Below are positions 61,936 through 64,000 of a DNA stretch of 64,000 nucleotides, in pieces; the stretch's first letter is position 1; every line of letters begins with the position of its first letter. Source of the stretch: Roseibium polysiphoniae (GTDB lineage Bacteria; Pseudomonadota; Alphaproteobacteria; Rhizobiales; Stappiaceae); contig NZ_JACYXJ010000006.1 in assembly GCF_014842925.1 (NCBI RefSeq), positions 434,001-498,000 on the forward strand, in the 5' to 3' direction. The translations under genes were made by a program, and so were the position numbers. A model generated the notes under the pieces. It was not told the origin of the DNA. It was given only the letters and a program-made list of their open reading frames with translations, and searched no databases.

Positions 61936-62973
61936 ATGCAGCGGGTAACAATTCATGATGTGGCCGAAAAGGCCGGCGTCAGCCTTGCGACGGTCGACAG
62001 GGTTCTGAACAACCGGCCGGGGGTTCGCGCGGCGACCATCGAGAAGGTCCGGGACGCGGTTCGCACGCTGAAATACACTCCTGACGTCTTTGCGGCCAAT
62101 CTCGCCAAGAAGCGCAATTACCGTCTGCATTTCCTCATTCCAAACGGTCCCAATGCCTTCATGGAAGACCTCACCCGTGAGGCCATCGCCCATGCCGCGA
62201 CACTGGAACGCGAACGGGTCAGCGTTCACATCGAGCCCATCGATGCCTTTGACGGCCACAGGGTGACGGGGACACTGGCGATCCTGGACAAGTCGGTCTG
62301 TGACGGTGTCGCGGTCGTGGCACCGTCCTTTCCCGAGGTGCGCGCGGCCATAGACCGCCTGCAGGACCGCGACGTCCATGTTGTGACCCTGGTCTCGGAC
62401 CACCCTGCTTCCACCCGCCAGCATTTCGTTGGCATCGACAACCTCGCCGCGGGCCGGGTTTCTGGCCGGCTGCTTGGCCGTTTTCTCCCTGGCCAACCTG
62501 GCAAGATCGGCCTGATTGCGGGCTCCCTCGGGCTGCGCGATCATGCGGACCGATATGCCGGCTTTACGGAAGTTCTGTCCGCAGAATTCCCGCATCTTGA
62601 AACACTCAAGGTGCGCGAAGGGCGCGATGACAACGCCCGCACCCGGGACATCGTCGCAAAGCTGCTTGAAGAACACCCTGACCTTTCGGCGCTCTACAAC
62701 ATTGGTGCCGGCAACCGCGGCGTGATCGCGGCACTGGAGAAGGACGGCCGCGGGTCGCAGCTGACCTTCATCGGCCATGAACTGACGCCCTACACCCGCG
62801 AGGCGCTGATCTCGGGCACCATGGATGCGCTGATCGCCCAGGACCCCGGCCACGAAATACGCAGTGCCATCCGCGTGCTCAAGGCGCTGTGCGACGGTGC
62901 GCCGATTGTCGAAGGCCAGGAGCGCATCGGCATCGACATTTTCCTGAAAGACAACCTGCCGGATTTGGCCTAG
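61936..62973 (+). CDS. LacI-family regulator, sugar-responsive
   Basis: 345 residues from ATG 61936 (GGGAG upstream; ATG 61924 is an alternative). HTH: VTIHDVAEKAGVSLATVDRVLNNRPG. The effector domain is of the ribose-binding type (GIDNLAAGRVSGRLLGRF, FIGHELTPYTREALISG). It lies 85 bp before a GH43 glycosidase gene on the same strand, so it probably controls xyloside or arabinoside use. Confidence 0.9.
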   Translation: MQRVTIHDVAEKAGVSLATVDRVLNNRPGVRAATIEKVRDAVRTLKYTPDVFAANLAKKRNYRLHFLIPNGPNAFMEDLTREAIAHAATLERERVSVHIEPIDAFDGHRVTGTLAILDKSVCDGVAVVAPSFPEVRAAIDRLQDRDVHVVTLVSDHPASTRQHFVGIDNLAAGRVSGRLLGRFLPGQPGKIGLIAGSLGLRDHADRYAGFTEVLSAEFPHLETLKVREGRDDNARTRDIVAKLLEEHPDLSALYNIGAGNRGVIAALEKDGRGSQLTFIGHELTPYTREALISGTMDALIAQDPGHEIRSAIRVLKALCDGAPIVEGQERIGIDIFLKDNLPDLA

Positions 62974-63058
62974 GTTTCCATCAACACATCCACAAGATGC
63001 ATGATGACGAGGGGTATACGGCTTGGGAGGGCTGGCCCTCGCCGGGAGGAGATCAAAA

Positions 63059-64000
63059 ATGAGTAACGCACCTCAGACAATTCAGAATCCGATCTTGCCC
63101 GGGTTTAATCCGGACCCGTCGATCTGCCGGGTTGGCGACGACTACTATATCGCGACCTCGACCTTCGAGTGGTATCCGGGCGTCCAGATCCACCATTCGC
63201 GGGATCTGCAGCACTGGCGGCTCGTGGCCCGGCCATTGTCCCGCGAAAGCCAGCTGGACATGCGCGGCAACCCGGACAGTTGCGGTATCTGGGCACCCTG
63301 CCTGACCCATGCGGATGGACAGTTCTGGCTTGTCTACACGGATGTGAAGCGCAACGAGGGCAACTTCAAGGACGCCCACAATTACATTGTCACCGCACCT
63401 GACATTGCGGGACCATGGTCGGATCCGGTCTATGCGAACTCCTCCGGCTTTGACCCCTCGCTCTTTCATGACGACGATGGCCGCAAGTGGTTCGTCAACA
63501 TGATCTGGGATCACCGCAAGGACACGACGCCCTTTGCAGGGATCCTTCTGCAGGAATTCGATCCAAAGGCAGGCAAGCTGGTCGGCCCGATCAAGAACAT
63601 CTTCAAGGGCACGGATCGTGGGCTGGTCGAGGGGCCACATCTTTACAAGCGGGACGGCTGGTACTATCTGCTGACGGCAGAAGGCGGCACTGGCTACCGG
63701 CATGCTGTCACGCTGGCCAGATCGAAGCGGCTCACCGGGCCCTATGAACTCCATCCGGACAAGCATGTTGTCTCTTCCCTGACCTTTCCCGACGCTCCGC
63801 TCCAGCGCGCAGGCCATGGCGATTTCGTCGAGACGCAAGATGGAGAAACCTACCTGGTTCACCTGATGGGCCGGCCCATTCCAGGTCTCAGCCGCTGCCC
63901 GATGGGACGGGAGACGTCGATCCAGAAATGTGAATGGGGGGAGGACGGCTGGCTGCGGCTGGCGAGTGAACCGCTTCTGGCTCAAGAGACGGTGAAAGCC
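63059..64000 (+). CDS. Glycoside hydrolase family 43 (beta-xylosidase-like), 3' truncated
   Basis: 314 codons from ATG 63059 (GGGAGGAG upstream), open to the window edge. The five-bladed propeller start [20 protein letters not shown] carries the general-base Asp. [12 protein letters not shown] and the acid Glu in [12 protein letters not shown] follow. No signal peptide, so it is cytoplasmic and would act on imported xylo- or arabino-oligosaccharides. GH43 beta-xylosidases usually exceed 500 residues, so about 40 % is missing. Confidence 0.92.
   Translation, partial: MSNAPQTIQNPILPGFNPDPSICRVGDDYYIATSTFEWYPGVQIHHSRDLQHWRLVARPLSRESQLDMRGNPDSCGIWAPCLTHADGQFWLVYTDVKRNEGNFKDAHNYIVTAPDIAGPWSDPVYANSSGFDPSLFHDDDGRKWFVNMIWDHRKDTTPFAGILLQEFDPKAGKLVGPIKNIFKGTDRGLVEGPHLYKRDGWYYLLTAEGGTGYRHAVTLARSKRLTGPYELHPDKHVVSSLTFPDAPLQRAGHGDFVETQDGETYLVHLMGRPIPGLSRCPMGRETSIQKCEWGEDGWLRLASEPLLAQETVKA

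Noticed and set aside
63020-63045. GAGGGC/GCCCTC inverted repeat before the GH43 gene
   Set aside because: Two-base loop and no T-tract, in GC-rich DNA; not convincing as terminator or operator.

Overview
The window is 64 kb of dense, roughly 60 % GC DNA from an alphaproteobacterium. The best guess is a marine Hyphomicrobiales/Stappiaceae (Roseibium/Labrenzia-like) organism. This rests on gene content: a TRAP transporter, choXWV with betIAB, an agl alpha-glucoside system, a cysG-DUF2849-cysI-cysH-DUF934 operon, and palindromic intergenic repeats typical of that group. No rRNA, tRNA, CRISPR array or insertion sequence was seen.

Layout. 1-2.2 kb: a 3'-terminal glutamine-synthetase-family gene and an omega-aminotransferase, probably polyamine use. 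2.2-4.2 kb: an AmpR-type LysR regulator divergent from a class A beta-lactamase. 4.2-9.1 kb: assimilatory sulfate/sulfite reduction operon on the minus strand. 9.4-13.7 kb: an orphan secreted protein, a chemoreceptor and a thiolase. 14-23.4 kb: an alpha-glucoside regulon (aglA facing aglR-E-F-G-GH63-aglK) with matching LacI-type operators at both ends, and a Phe-rich mini-ORF that runs through a terminator. 23.8-28.5 kb: a glycosyltransferase, a degenerate receiver/HD-GYP protein, a flavoprotein, YaiI and a cold-shock protein.

28.6-37.7 kb: an RpiR regulator divergent from an amidohydrolase, a three-part TRAP transporter, a glutamine-synthetase-like ligase, an aldehyde dehydrogenase and an iron alcohol dehydrogenase. 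Together these could form a gamma-glutamyl route for an amino alcohol. 38.6-47.6 kb: a three-gene operon coding for a LysM/FecR protein, a 1641-residue protein with about 15 PKD repeats and a membrane class III nucleotide cyclase. It looks like an envelope-sensing unit. 47.7-48.9 kb: an SDR gene divergent from an HxlR regulator whose frame is broken at a C7 tract.

48.9-53.6 kb is an accessory stretch: poorly coding DNA, an ATP-grasp ligase, a 44-residue basic protein, a small hypothetical protein, a GNAT acetyltransferase and a nest of palindromic repeats. 53.7-60.6 kb: choline uptake (choXWV) divergent from betI-betA-betB, which converts choline to glycine betaine, with a BetI-type operator between them. 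60.7-64 kb: a second flavoprotein, a LacI regulator and the start of a GH43 glycosidase cut by the window edge.

The two most promising possibly undescribed units are the gamma-glutamyl amino-alcohol cluster and the FecR/PKD/cyclase operon. Both functional readings are inference from family membership and gene order.
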